From Myxococcota bacterium (GTDB lineage Bacteria; Myxococcota; UBA727; JABDBI01), in the NCBI GenBank assembly GCA_040387835.1, contig JAZKCZ010000002.1, positions 277,166 to 341,165 on the forward strand: a DNA stretch of 64,000 bases, given 5' to 3'. Under the pieces are notes generated by a model. That model had not been told where the DNA came from and ran no database searches. It was given only the letters and a program-made list of their open reading frames with translations. The first letter of the stretch is position 1; each line of letters starts with the position of its first letter. This document shows, one piece after another, positions 34,431-43,845 of the stretch. Both the position numbers and the translations under genes were made by a program.

Positions 34431-36612
34431 GTTTTTCGAAAGTGGTTTGAGAAGACTCGCGGCCCTGTTTCACCAGACGCATTAAGCTTAAACCGCGGTC
34501 GGCCTCTTCTAAATCAACAATATAGACAGCGTGCTTGGCGCGAGTAACGCCTACATATAATAGCCGTGGCAGTTCAGCGTCCGCCTTTTGGCGCTTTCTT
34601 TGCCGTACCAAATCGATGGGCGCTGGATATTTCTTCTTCTCGTCACTTGTCTGTGGGGCACATAGCGCTAACGGCCTGTTTTTATGCGTTACAGCAAGAC
34701 CAACGGTTGGGTCAAATACGATGGCATCGGAATCACTCGGTGGCGTACTCGCCAAATCGGCTAAAATTACAACCGGAAACTCTAGGCCCTTTGATTGATG
34801 CAGCGTCATAATCTGTACCGCTTGTTCACTGCTGCCGAAAGCTTCCGCTAAGCCTTCCTTGGGAGGCCTGTCTAACTTGCTCCACAAATCTCGAATTTTG
34901 ACATCGTAGTTTTCAAGCACATCTATTAATAGAGTCCTCAGCTTGAGAATATTAGGCAGTTGGCTTGCAGGCATAGCCACTGCGTATCCGCCATCGATTA
35001 GCAATCGATCGATGATTTCAGCCACTCTTAGCGTACCAAGTAAACCACGCAACTCATCAAAAATCGGGGGCATTGTCTGATGCTCCCAGTCAACCAATGC
35101 CGAATCGGGCAACTGACAAAAAGGCGAGCGCATTAAAATTAATTTGGGCAACGGCGCTGTCGGCTCAATCAAAAAATACAAAGCTGCGGCAAAATCGCAA
35201 ATCTCTTGCCGGGAGTAAAAACCTTCCCCCCCGTAAACACGTGCGGGAATGTCCAAGGCATGTAGCTCTGCAGCCATGGGCCATGCCGTTTTGATGCGCC
35301 TGACCAGCACAACAATATCGCTGGGTTGGTAACTGCCAGACGCAATCAATCTCTGCACATCCTCGGCCCATTTTGCGCCCCAAATGGCGCCAGCTTCGCC
35401 ATGATACTCGTGCATCGATTCAAGCATGTCTTCGTCGCCGAAATCGGGTAATGTTGCTTTGGCGAGCAAATTCACAAGCTCAATCACCGCCCCGCCCGAG
35501 CGCCTAGAAAGCGTTAAACTTTCGCGAGTGCCCGATACGCGATCAAAAACACTGGCATCAGCCCCTCTAAATCCATAGATGCTTTGCTTAGGATCACCCA
35601 CGATAAATAGCTCAGCTTGCCTAGTTAACAATCTCACCAACTGCTCTTGGATGGGGCTGGTATCTTGATATTCGTCGACCAGTACAAACTTGAACTTGCT
35701 ATCGGTGCGCGTCAAAATACGTTTGGACAAGACCAACAAATCGCCAAAACCAAACACGCGATTAGCCATTTTATGCTCGTCCATGCGCTCAGCATAATCA
35801 GCCAGCAAGCCTCGAATCGCCTCAGCATCCGGTCTAGTATATTGTCCGCATAACGCAGCGCCGAGCTTCAAAACAGAATCGATTAAAGCGCCACGCAGAG
35901 CGGTGTCGCCAAAGCGACCGGCAAGCCTGGCCCGCATATCTCTAAAAGCTACGCTAAAAGCGGGCTCACTGCTCATATCGATGGCGGTAAATACGTCTAG
36001 GTCAGACAAGAAGCCTACGAGTTTTTCACGTGCGCCATCGCTTAACTTCGAATTCCAAAACGCTTCGTAGTTTTGCCTGATTTCGCCGAGACAGCTTTTA
36101 ATATCGATGTCACCGGCGATGCCCGCGAGACCACAATCCATCGGCTCTAGACCCTGCTCTCTTATGTCAGGCAAGAGCGATACCAGCGTATCAGCCAAGC
36201 CTTTAGAATCGCCAAAGCCTCTGATCTGAAAGCGTGCGATTAAACGACCAATATCGCTTCGGCCGCTTTCGAGCTTTGAAAGAATCACTTGTTCAGCAAT
36301 GGTGAAACATAGCTTTTCATCGTCAATCGGCGACAGCAACTCGAACTCGCCGATATCATCACCCACAATCTGTGCGCACAGTGCATGAAAAGTACAAATA
36401 GGCGCAGAGAGTAAACCTCTGGGGGATATCCCCAGCTCTTGGACCTTAGAAATAACGCGAGCGCGCATTTCTGCCGCTGCTTTTTGCGTGAAGGTGATGG
36501 CCAATATCTCGTAAGGTCGATGCTTTTTTAGGCACTCGATATAAGCCTGAACCAGCGTATAGGTTTTACCCGTTCCTGCACCAGCAATGACAACGCGCCC
36601 TGAATCTGTCAT
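34399..36612 (-). CDS. UvrD/Rep-type superfamily 1 DNA helicase
   Basis: 737 residues. Motifs in order: Walker A GAGTGKT near the N-terminus, AITFTQKAAAEMR (Ia), VDEYQDTSPIQ (II), GDPKQSIYGFRGAD (III), LTLSRRSGG (IV), MTLHQSKGLEFPVV (V) and LLYVGVTRAKHAV (VI). The HQSKGLEFPVV form and the DASVF after motif III are closer to AddA/RecB than to UvrD. It lacks the C-terminal nuclease of AddA and RecB and no addB/recC lies near. Probably a repair or recombination helicase. Overlaps the next gene upstream as ATGA. Confidence 0.9.
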   Translation of the reverse strand: MTDSGRVVIAGAGTGKTYTLVQAYIECLKKHRPYEILAITFTQKAAAEMRARVISKVQELGISPRGLLSAPICTFHALCAQIVGDDIGEFELLSPIDDEKLCFTIAEQVILSKLESGRSDIGRLIARFQIRGFGDSKGLADTLVSLLPDIREQGLEPMDCGLAGIAGDIDIKSCLGEIRQNYEAFWNSKLSDGAREKLVGFLSDLDVFTAIDMSSEPAFSVAFRDMRARLAGRFGDTALRGALIDSVLKLGAALCGQYTRPDAEAIRGLLADYAERMDEHKMANRVFGFGDLLVLSKRILTRTDSKFKFVLVDEYQDTSPIQEQLVRLLTRQAELFIVGDPKQSIYGFRGADASVFDRVSGTRESLTLSRRSGGAVIELVNLLAKATLPDFGDEDMLESMHEYHGEAGAIWGAKWAEDVQRLIASGSYQPSDIVVLVRRIKTAWPMAAELHALDIPARVYGGEGFYSRQEICDFAAALYFLIEPTAPLPKLILMRSPFCQLPDSALVDWEHQTMPPIFDELRGLLGTLRVAEIIDRLLIDGGYAVAMPASQLPNILKLRTLLIDVLENYDVKIRDLWSKLDRPPKEGLAEAFGSSEQAVQIMTLHQSKGLEFPVVILADLASTPPSDSDAIVFDPTVGLAVTHKNRPLALCAPQTSDEKKKYPAPIDLVRQRKRQKADAELPRLLYVGVTRAKHAVYIVDLEEADRGLSLMRLVKQGRESSQTTFEKLMPVRRPERS

Positions 36613-37052
36613 CTGGCAACCAATATCACCCCGGCCAAAGCAATCGCAGCGCCTACCAATTTAGTCATTGTTAATGGCATGCCGTCCACGACAACATCCC
36701 AGACCAAGGACGTCACCACCTGCGCGGTTACGAACGAAATAAACACGGCCAAGGCGCCAATCTGGTTCATGCAAACCGGGATGCCAAAGATAACCGAAAA
36801 GCCGAACAGGCCTGGGAAAATATACCACCACTTAAATTGAAACGGCGTACCATTTCCCGCGATAAACCCGCCAACGCGCTCGGGGAAATTCTGCGCGAAG
36901 GCAAGCAGCGCGCCGACGGTCAGTAAAATAACAAACGCATTGATTAACAAAACCATGGCAATACCAAATTGCTGGCTGAGTTGTTTATTTAAGGTATTTT
37001 GGAGAACACTCATTACACCTATGGCAATAGGCGCTAAGAAATAGAAGGACAT
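36609..37052 (-). CDS. Small DMT-family permease (DUF606/YdcZ type)
   Basis: 147 residues with about five hydrophobic helices. The opening PIAIGVMSVLQNTLNKQLSQQFG and the ending TMTKLVGAAIALAGVILVAR fit the DUF606 group of small drug/metabolite transporters, which act as dimers in the inner membrane. The substrate cannot be read from sequence. Its stop overlaps the helicase start (ATGA), so the two are cotranscribed, with the permease first. Confidence 0.85.
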   Translation of the reverse strand: MSFYFLAPIAIGVMSVLQNTLNKQLSQQFGIAMVLLINAFVILLTVGALLAFAQNFPERVGGFIAGNGTPFQFKWWYIFPGLFGFSVIFGIPVCMNQIGALAVFISFVTAQVVTSLVWDVVVDGMPLTMTKLVGAAIALAGVILVAR

Positions 37053-37102
37053 GCCAACTACTTAGGGAAACAGCGCACGCGCTGCAACCCCTTTGTCACT
37101 AG

Positions 37103-37528
37103 TTATAGGTCAGATACGCTCAAATCTACCCAGCCGTTTGGTTGCAACACGTGAAAAACCATTTTGTCATCACGATTTGCATAAATACGAACCTTATCGC
37201 CCACTTTCATCTTGGAATTTTGTCCTTGAGAACCGGTCCATCCGCGCGGCCTTTGGGCAACTTTCCAATAGGTGGCAGTCACTTCTTTAGGCATATCGCG
37301 TCCAACCAAATCAGTCTTTACCACTTTGGTAACCTGAATTTTGGCATAATAATGCGTGTCTTCGAATTCTTCATCTCGCATCGAACCCACTGATTCCGTC
37401 TCGATTTTGAGCACTTTCCCTTCAAAAATCGAGTTAGCAAACGACGCCCGCATATTTTCATTCATTGGCGGCACAGCTGCAAACGCGGCACCAGTGATGA
37501 GCAGGGAACTTAATATTGTTTTTAACAT
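37103..37528 (-). CDS. Secreted protein of unknown function
   Basis: 141 residues with a strong AGGAGG ribosome-binding site 6 nt before the ATG and a signal peptide (MLKTILSSLLITGAAFA). The mature part is beta-rich with spaced charged strands (KVLKIETESVG, YYAKIQVTKVVKTDLVG, GDKVRIYANRDDKMVFHVL) and no Cys. The strand pattern resembles an OB-like or TIMP/NTR-like small domain, but I cannot name a family. It has its own good promoter inside the start of aat. Confidence 0.7.
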   Translation of the reverse strand: MLKTILSSLLITGAAFAAVPPMNENMRASFANSIFEGKVLKIETESVGSMRDEEFEDTHYYAKIQVTKVVKTDLVGRDMPKEVTATYWKVAQRPRGWTGSQGQNSKMKVGDKVRIYANRDDKMVFHVLQPNGWVDLSVSDL

Positions 37529-37581
37529 AAACGATCCTCCTAAGAGCCTTCAACCTTTGGAAGGTGTCTGCTATTCTTTAA

Positions 37582-37610
37582 ATTATAATGACCCCTGACA
37601 TGCTCATCAA
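37582..37610 (-). promoter_or_regulatory. Strong candidate promoter of the secreted protein at 37103
   Basis: Minus strand: TTGATG (4/6, complement of 37605-37610), exactly 17 bp, then a perfect TATAAT (complement of 37582-37587). The -10 box touches the aat start codon, so the promoter lies inside the 5' end of the divergent aat gene. Confidence 0.6.
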
Positions 37611-38187
37611 ACGATACAGCCGAGGCTTTTTCCCTTGGCCGACTGGTGATGAACCCATCCGATGGTACAATCCCAACCCACGCTTCGTACTGGCTTTCGC
37701 CAACTTTCACATTGGCAAGTCTTTGAAAAAGGCGATTCAGATTTCTGCCCTAAACATTCGAATGGACACTTGCTTCAGCGATGTTATTCATGCGTGCTCA
37801 AGTGAGCAAAGGCCGGAGCAAGACGGCACCTGGATACGTGACGATATTATTAAAGCTTACACGCAGCTGCACGAAAAAGGCTTTGCCCACAGCATCGAAG
37901 CATTTCGTGGAGACCATTTGGTCGGCGGCCTATACGGCGTATCGTTGGGCGGTGTCTTTTTCGGCGAATCAATGTTTGCTCATGAAGGCGACGCTTCGAA
38001 AATCGCCTTTGTCAAGCTGGTGCATCAACTGCAGCGTTGGGACTTTGACTTTATCGATTGCCAGGCCTATACCGAACACCTGGCTCGCTTTGGAGCCACA
38101 TTCTGGCCACGAGAAGCGTTTTTAAAAGAACTGTCGAGCTCTTTAGACAAACCCACTCGCATTGGCCCCTGGAGATTTGATTCATGA
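37588..38187 (+). CDS. aat: Leucyl/phenylalanyl-tRNA-protein transferase
   Basis: 199 residues. Adds Leu or Phe to proteins with N-terminal Arg or Lys so that ClpS-ClpAP degrades them. Signatures: [56 protein letters not shown] and IDCQ. The N-terminal lobe is about 30 residues shorter than in E. coli Aat; an in-frame TAA three codons upstream rules out a longer start. The clpX gene is in the window but no clpS or clpA was seen. Overlaps sodB as ATGA. Confidence 0.93.
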   Translation: MTPDMLIKRYSRGFFPWPTGDEPIRWYNPNPRFVLAFANFHIGKSLKKAIQISALNIRMDTCFSDVIHACSSEQRPEQDGTWIRDDIIKAYTQLHEKGFAHSIEAFRGDHLVGGLYGVSLGGVFFGESMFAHEGDASKIAFVKLVHQLQRWDFDFIDCQAYTEHLARFGATFWPREAFLKELSSSLDKPTRIGPWRFDS

Positions 38188-38762
38188 CATTTAAACTACC
38201 TGAACTTCCCTATTCCAAAGATGCATTAGCCCCCCATATTTCGAGCGAAACGCTAGATTACCACCACGGTAAGCATCACCAAACATACGTTACCAATTTA
38301 AATAATCTTACTGAAGGCACTGAGCTTGCGAACAAAAGCTTAGAAGAGTTGATCAAAACTCAAAGTGGCGGCATTTTTAACAATGCAGCTCAGGTCTGGA
38401 ATCATACGTTCTATTGGCACAGCATGGCGCCCAAAGCCGGCGGCGAGCCTCAAGGCAAAATTGGCGCACAAATTGCTGCAGATTTTGGTTCTTTCGAAGC
38501 TTTCAAAGAACAGTTTAATAAAGCTGCTACAGGTCAATTTGGCTCAGGCTGGGCCTGGCTCGTTCAAGACGCTTCAGGCAAGCTTGCTATCGAAGCAACT
38601 TCTAACGCTGGTTGCCCAATCAAAGTCGGCAAAAAGCCGATTTTAACCTGCGATGTTTGGGAACACGCCTATTACATTGATTATCGAAACGCGCGCGCCA
38701 AATACGTCGAAGCTTGGTGGCAGCTGGTGAACTGGGATTTCGCTAACAGCAACTTGGCTTAA
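38184..38762 (+). CDS. sodB: Iron superoxide dismutase
   Basis: 192 residues, very close to E. coli SodB over its whole length. Metal ligands are His27, His74, Asp157 and His161 ([15 protein letters not shown]). Gln70 in [10 protein letters not shown] is placed as in iron-type enzymes (manganese types carry the Gln near the second Asp), so iron is the expected metal. Removes superoxide in the cytoplasm, in keeping with aerobic growth. Coupled to aat by a 4-bp overlap. Ends against the convergent 849-residue protein gene. Confidence 0.96.
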   Translation: MTFKLPELPYSKDALAPHISSETLDYHHGKHHQTYVTNLNNLTEGTELANKSLEELIKTQSGGIFNNAAQVWNHTFYWHSMAPKAGGEPQGKIGAQIAADFGSFEAFKEQFNKAATGQFGSGWAWLVQDASGKLAIEATSNAGCPIKVGKKPILTCDVWEHAYYIDYRNARAKYVEAWWQLVNWDFANSNLA

Positions 38763-41312
38763 TCACCAACCATGGAAGAAGTTTGTGATCGCGTGGCCGA
38801 TCGTTTTACCGACATCTTTAGCAGCATCGTAAACCGCATCCGCCCCGCCTTTAAAGACTTCTTTTAGACCTTTGCCCACTTCACCTTTGGCGAAATCGGA
38901 ACCAACTTCAGAGGCGACGCCACCCAACTCATCGGCAACACTTAACACCGGCGCAACAATGGTATCCGCGTAATCCGTGCCTAGTTCACCGATGCCCTCT
39001 CCGATTCCTTCCAAGGTTTTTACGCCCCCGGCGTCAATATTTTTGACTGCGTTATCAGCAAAATAAGTTTGCGCGCCGCCCATCAATGTATTCAAGCTGC
39101 CGCTTACATTGCTGACCATGTCAGCGGTTGAGGATAGAGCATCTGAACCAAGCTCCCCTGCACGCCCCAACATATTAACAAAATTATGATTTCCTGTTCC
39201 GTAAATCGCGGCGAAATCTTGGCCCATTGCCAAAAAGTTAACGTTGCCAGACAGCTGAACATACCCACCAACGCCCAACGCGGCACCAATTCCTAAATCA
39301 AAGTGAACGCCGCCTGGCCCGATAGCTAGGTTACCGTTTAATTTCGCGCCCACGCCGGCCCAACCTTGTGCCATAGCAAAGCCACCTTGGCCTAAAACGT
39401 TTGCAGACACTTGGCCTGATGCTTGCGCGCCAGCGAATGCACCGGCATTGGCCCCAGCATGGAGCCCGTGAGTGCCTACTGCCAAGCCACCGTGTGCATC
39501 GCCTTGAACACCGACGGCAGCTTGTTCCTGTGCACCTCCGGTTGCCAACGCGTTGTTACTATTCACAGAAAAATTCTGCCCACCAATACTGGTGTCACCG
39601 CCGGCATAGTTCAATGCATATTGCTCATCGAAAACGTCTGCGCGTGCTTGTCCACCATACATCGCTTGCATACCCAGGCCTGCGCCAGTACCACCCCCGT
39701 AGACCATGTTGAAGGTTCGAGCTTCGGCATTGAATAGATTCATGCCCCCCGTCACGGAAATATTATGATCATTAAGACCAGTGCCGCCGCTTTCCAGCAC
39801 CAATGGATTTGACGCAGAGAAATTCGCGAATGATTTGTAGTGTGCCGAGGCCTGTTGCAACGTCGCGCCTAAACCCCAAAAGCCAGGACCCGATGGATCC
39901 TCAGCAGCACCTTGGCCTTTACCGATTGTTTCGCCCGAGTCGTTTTTTATATCCGGAGCGTCACCGGTAAAGGTATCACGCTTGATATCCATCCCATCTC
40001 GGCTAGAACGCCAGGCTTCGTGCGGATTAGCTTTTCCATCAGCGGTTAGAGGTTCGCTGACGCGTACGTCCTGCTTTCTTGCTTCCAAAGCCTGACCTCT
40101 TTCAAGCATCGCATGTTGCAGCTGGCCATCAATATCTTCAATTTTTTTTGGATCGCTTTCTCTGCTTCTTTGCTGCTGCAGACTCTCGATTTGCTCATCA
40201 AGTTGTTTGACCGCGTTCGAGCTGCCTTCGATCTTGGTGTGGTAGAGGGCTGGGTGTTTTCCGCCGCGGTATTTGGCATTGATTTCGTTCATGCCATCGG
40301 TATTGAACATAATACCGGATAGGCCAGACAGGACATTGTTTTGCCACCAATTGCTGCTGCCGCCTATATGGTCCGAAATCCAATTGGCCGCGTAGGTTTG
40401 GAAGTTCGACATGACAGCGTTGGCACTATAGCTTAATTCTTGGCGAAATTGCGCTGGGCCAGCGGTGTCTTGGTAGGCTTGTTCGTAGGCGGCTTGATAA
40501 GGCGCGAACTCCCCAAATAGCTGCTGCGCTTGATTGATGTTGCCGCTCGCCCAGGCGTATTGAGCCATGCGATAATAGATCGATGGATCTTGCTGCAAAA
40601 TGGAAGGGTGCGCATCAACAGCGTCTTGCAGAATTTGGATGGCGCGGCTGGGATTGCCTTGTGTTTGATCAGGTGGGTACATTGCCATAGACGCTTGGTC
40701 TTGGGCCATGGGCGCGTAGACAATGGATAAATCCTGATATTTACTGAGATCGGGAAAGCGCGTTAAGATGCCTTGCAAAGTGTCAACCGCTGCAGCGGGG
40801 TCTGGCGCAACCCCACCCTCTTGAGGCTGAGAAAGATTTTGCGCTTCCTTTAGAGCTGCGACGATTTGAGGCCACTGGTTCTTCTGGAAGTCGACTTGAC
40901 CTCGCAACTGGTCGATGGTGCTTTGCAATTGCGGCGCCAGGGCGGGGTCATCTTTTGCGGCTTGCGTATACCATTGAAGCATGCCCTCGACGTCGTTCTT
41001 TTTCTGTGCAGCATCGGCTTTATCTAGATCAACCTGGCCTTTTAGTTGTGGGATATAATTTTGGAGCTGCGTTATGGTCGACTTAAGGCCTGGAACCAAT
41101 GCTGGGTCTAATTTACCGGCTGATTGATATGACGCTAGCGCAGACTCATAGGCCTCCAAGGCGACCTCGTAGTTAGGACTTTTGCCTTGCGTTGCATCTT
41201 GCGCCTTTGTTAAGGCTTCTTGCCCGGCGTTTAGATCCATCTGCGCTTGGATTTGCGCTGGCGTGTATTGATTGCCAGAAATTGCGTTTGAACCACCAAC
41301 TGGATTAACCAT
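38763..41312 (-). CDS. Large TPR and glycine/alanine-rich protein, unknown
   Basis: 849 residues, no recognised family and no N-terminal signal peptide. Residues about 20-290 are TPR-like helical repeats (ALEAYESALASYQSAGKLDP, MLQWYTQAAKDDPALAP, RAIQILQDAVDAHPSILQ, YYRMAQYAWASGNINQAQQLF). A charged coiled segment follows (about 365-415). Residues about 490-700 are Gly/Ala/Asn-rich with short repeats (GVQGDAHGGLAVGTHGLHAG, GQGGFAMAQGWAGVGA), giving a beta-helix or fibre-like look. The last 130 residues are amphipathic helices ending NFFHGW. It might be a surface or effector protein exported by a non-Sec route. Divergent from the TPR gene with 19 bp between. Confidence 0.75.
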   Translation of the reverse strand: MVNPVGGSNAISGNQYTPAQIQAQMDLNAGQEALTKAQDATQGKSPNYEVALEAYESALASYQSAGKLDPALVPGLKSTITQLQNYIPQLKGQVDLDKADAAQKKNDVEGMLQWYTQAAKDDPALAPQLQSTIDQLRGQVDFQKNQWPQIVAALKEAQNLSQPQEGGVAPDPAAAVDTLQGILTRFPDLSKYQDLSIVYAPMAQDQASMAMYPPDQTQGNPSRAIQILQDAVDAHPSILQQDPSIYYRMAQYAWASGNINQAQQLFGEFAPYQAAYEQAYQDTAGPAQFRQELSYSANAVMSNFQTYAANWISDHIGGSSNWWQNNVLSGLSGIMFNTDGMNEINAKYRGGKHPALYHTKIEGSSNAVKQLDEQIESLQQQRSRESDPKKIEDIDGQLQHAMLERGQALEARKQDVRVSEPLTADGKANPHEAWRSSRDGMDIKRDTFTGDAPDIKNDSGETIGKGQGAAEDPSGPGFWGLGATLQQASAHYKSFANFSASNPLVLESGGTGLNDHNISVTGGMNLFNAEARTFNMVYGGGTGAGLGMQAMYGGQARADVFDEQYALNYAGGDTSIGGQNFSVNSNNALATGGAQEQAAVGVQGDAHGGLAVGTHGLHAGANAGAFAGAQASGQVSANVLGQGGFAMAQGWAGVGAKLNGNLAIGPGGVHFDLGIGAALGVGGYVQLSGNVNFLAMGQDFAAIYGTGNHNFVNMLGRAGELGSDALSSTADMVSNVSGSLNTLMGGAQTYFADNAVKNIDAGGVKTLEGIGEGIGELGTDYADTIVAPVLSVADELGGVASEVGSDFAKGEVGKGLKEVFKGGADAVYDAAKDVGKTIGHAITNFFHGW

Positions 41313-41331
41313 ATGTGCTAGATTACAATAG

Positions 41332-41883
41332 ATGCGCGCTGAAATTAAAAATTTGAAGGCTGCTTTAGAAAGTGCAGATTTGAAAATGGCTTCAGAGCTG
41401 ATTGAGAAAGCAGAATCGCAGCTACAAAACTATCCCATATTAATCGCGTTGGAAGGCGTTTATTATGCTCAAAGGGGCTTTTTCGAGGAAGCGCTCAGCG
41501 CTCTGGCCATTGCTTCTCAGGCGTTGCCGCGAGATCCAGGTATTTACTACAACATGGCGATAATTCTGCGGACAACTGGCAGATTGGTTGCCGCGGAAGA
41601 AGCCATCCATAAAGCGCTGCGTTTTAGCCCTTTAAGCCCGCTGGTACTATTTGAACTCGCGCAAATACAAACGGCAAAGGGTAGCCACGGCGAAGCGATA
41701 ATGACTTTGCTCAAATGCATTCAAAATGCCAATTTATTTTTTCCCGCATATATTGCTTTAACACAATATTTATTACTCGATAACCAACCGAAACTGGCGG
41801 TTAAACTTTACGAAACGGCTGTAGAAGGCGCTCCAAGCGAACAATTTTTCAAAGATCGCCTGCAAGAATTGAAGGGCTTGTAA
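41332..41883 (+). CDS. TPR-repeat protein
   Basis: 183 residues made of about four to five TPR units: EKAESQLQNYPILIALEGVY, EEALSALAIASQALPRDPG, AAEEAIHKALRFSPLSP, EAIMTLLKCIQNANLFFP and AVKLYETAVEGAPSE. No signal peptide, so cytoplasmic, and presumably a scaffold. It starts 19 bp from the divergent TPR/Gly-rich gene and lies 13 bp before the receiver-EAL gene, so it is probably first in a three-gene operon. Confidence 0.82.
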   Translation: MRAEIKNLKAALESADLKMASELIEKAESQLQNYPILIALEGVYYAQRGFFEEALSALAIASQALPRDPGIYYNMAIILRTTGRLVAAEEAIHKALRFSPLSPLVLFELAQIQTAKGSHGEAIMTLLKCIQNANLFFPAYIALTQYLLLDNQPKLAVKLYETAVEGAPSEQFFKDRLQELKGL

Positions 41884-41896
41884 AGCCAGCGGTTTT

Positions 41897-43018
41897 GTGG
41901 TCGAGTGGGGACTTGTGGGACAAAAATGCCAACGCGTCGTTCTCGTCGTAAGAGATTCCATGACGAGCAGCAGACTTGCTCAGACCATGAGCCAAGAAGG
42001 GCTCGATATTGTCACATGCGAAGAGCCTGAAGCAGCCCTGGCCTTGCTCTCGCAAGGACCGTTCGATATTTTGGTCGTCGACCTGCCGCTGGGTTTGTCC
42101 CTGGTGCACCATATTTCCACCAACTATCCTGAAACCATCCTGGTAGGCTTAGCGGAAGGCTGCGATCAACAGATTATTGAGCAAGCTGAAAAAGTTGGCG
42201 TGCAGATCATATTAGAGCAGCTGGACCTAGACACCGTTCAAGATTCTAGCAAACCAGGGCTCGTCAGACACTTTGAACGCCTGGAAGATTTCATCGCCAA
42301 AAACCAAGTAGCAGCGCTTTTGCAGCCTATTATTAATCTAAACCGGCCGAATGAAGTTTTGGGCCTAGAAAGTCTGGCGAGGCCGCCAAGGCATTTGCCG
42401 CTTTGGGATCCGGAAACTTTATTTGCCTACGCAGCCTGCAAAGAACATTTGCTTGAAACGGATCTTTTTTGCCTGAAGTCTGCTTTCAAAGAGGCGAAGC
42501 TCGTACCGGGCTTACAAAAGTTATTTGTTAACTTAAGACCCCGCTCGGTAACGCATCCTCAATTTGTTGAAAAGATTTTAGATCTCAGTGAGAGCTCAGG
42601 ATTAAAGGCCAATCAGCTGGTTTTTGAATTGACCGAGCAGCAAAGCATTTTAAACATTAAGCTCTTTTTAGAAAATCTGGACCATTTAAGAAATCTCGGT
42701 TTTGAAATCGCACTCGATGATTTTGGAACTGGGTTTGCGAATCTTCAATGGTTGTACGACCTAAAGCCCAATTATCTGAAGATTGCTGGCGTGTTCTGTC
42801 GCAATCTTGAATCAGATAAAACTAAACAAGTTTTATTGGCAGCGACGACAGAAATTGCACATAAGCTACAAATCCCAACGGTGCTAGAAAATATCGAAAC
42901 GCAGGCCGAATTTGAAGCAGCCAGAGATATTGGCATCGATTACGGACAGGGGTATTACTTCTGTAAGCCAGCATCAGCGCACGATTTGCTAAAACAGCCT
43001 TGGCTTGTTAAAGCGTAA
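41897..43018 (+). CDS. Receiver-like plus EAL domain protein (c-di-GMP related)
   Basis: 373 residues from a GTG start. Residues 12-105 are a degenerate receiver domain: Asp62 could accept phosphate, but the conserved Lys is missing. Residues about 125-370 are an EAL domain. Expected catalytic residues are mostly present: Glu158 (in ESL rather than EAL), Asn212, Glu244, Asp274-Asp275 (DDFGTGF), Lys295, Glu331 and Gln351. The KID motif reads KIA (Ala297), so activity may be reduced or changed to c-di-GMP binding. No GGDEF domain. It lies between a TPR gene and a lipoprotein gene. Confidence 0.87.
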   Translation: MVEWGLVGQKCQRVVLVVRDSMTSSRLAQTMSQEGLDIVTCEEPEAALALLSQGPFDILVVDLPLGLSLVHHISTNYPETILVGLAEGCDQQIIEQAEKVGVQIILEQLDLDTVQDSSKPGLVRHFERLEDFIAKNQVAALLQPIINLNRPNEVLGLESLARPPRHLPLWDPETLFAYAACKEHLLETDLFCLKSAFKEAKLVPGLQKLFVNLRPRSVTHPQFVEKILDLSESSGLKANQLVFELTEQQSILNIKLFLENLDHLRNLGFEIALDDFGTGFANLQWLYDLKPNYLKIAGVFCRNLESDKTKQVLLAATTEIAHKLQIPTVLENIETQAEFEAARDIGIDYGQGYYFCKPASAHDLLKQPWLVKA

Positions 43019-43023
43019 GGACC

Positions 43024-43845
43024 ATGCGCTTAATTCCAGCCTTCGCACTCATATTCTTCACAGGGTGCCATGCTCATCACCCACTGAGGTCTCTAGAGCA
43101 TGAACTTAAAACCCATGAGCTCAAAACCTTTAAGCGAACCAGTGGACAAGAACGTTGGGAGCTTCAAGACGACCCCAATTGGGACCGAGATCGCATTCTA
43201 AAGAGCCTGACTGAACTTGGACTTAAAGACGCGACCTTCCCCCAAAAGCGCTTTTATACAAGCGCCGTGATGCTCGGCGCCACTGCCCCAAAAATGCAAG
43301 AGCGCGTTAATTATCTCATTCGCATTTGGAATGAAGGAACCAGATTTGAAAAAGTGGTTTTCCTAACAGGAGATCGGGATTTTGGCGAAATCGATCAGCC
43401 TTTTTCCAGGGCGGACGGAAGCAACGAAACCCAGCTGCTGCGGCACATATGGGCGCACACGCCCAAGCCGGTTGGCCTAGATAGCCTGCCTGAGCTTTGG
43501 GTAGATGCGCCAAAAATTAGACACGCGGATGGCTTACTGGGCAGGCCGACCACTGTTTCGACCATCGAAGCGTGGAAGAAGATGGAAAACTTAGCCGGTG
43601 AAGACTTGCTGGCATTTTCCAATCAACCCACGGTGGATTACCAAGAATGCGCTTTAATGAATTATTTGCCAAAAGGGGTCAAGGTTGAGACCATCGGGCC
43701 GAAAGCAAACGCTGATCTGCCAATCGCCATTTATCTGGACGCCTTGGCAGGATCCTTGACACATTGTCCGCCGGGCTCACCTTTTCAACAAAGAATTGGG
43801 TCAGGTAGCGACTTGCAGCTCGGGCATTTCGGAAGCGAATTCTAA
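43024..43845 (+). CDS. Lipoprotein of unknown function
   Basis: 273 residues. [15 protein letters not shown] ends in a lipobox, so Cys15 is likely lipidated. The mature domain has an alpha/beta look ([46 protein letters not shown]), vaguely like the DUF218/SanA group, but I would not name it. It starts 5 bp after the receiver-EAL gene, so it is probably cotranscribed. Its last 45 bp overlap the 3' end of the convergent clpX. Confidence 0.65.
   Translation: MRLIPAFALIFFTGCHAHHPLRSLEHELKTHELKTFKRTSGQERWELQDDPNWDRDRILKSLTELGLKDATFPQKRFYTSAVMLGATAPKMQERVNYLIRIWNEGTRFEKVVFLTGDRDFGEIDQPFSRADGSNETQLLRHIWAHTPKPVGLDSLPELWVDAPKIRHADGLLGRPTTVSTIEAWKKMENLAGEDLLAFSNQPTVDYQECALMNYLPKGVKVETIGPKANADLPIAIYLDALAGSLTHCPPGSPFQQRIGSGSDLQLGHFGSEF

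Noticed and set aside
37064..37090. Hairpin-like CAGCGC/GCGCTG between the permease and secreted-protein genes
   Set aside because: The loop is only two bases and there is no T-run, so it is not convincing as a terminator.
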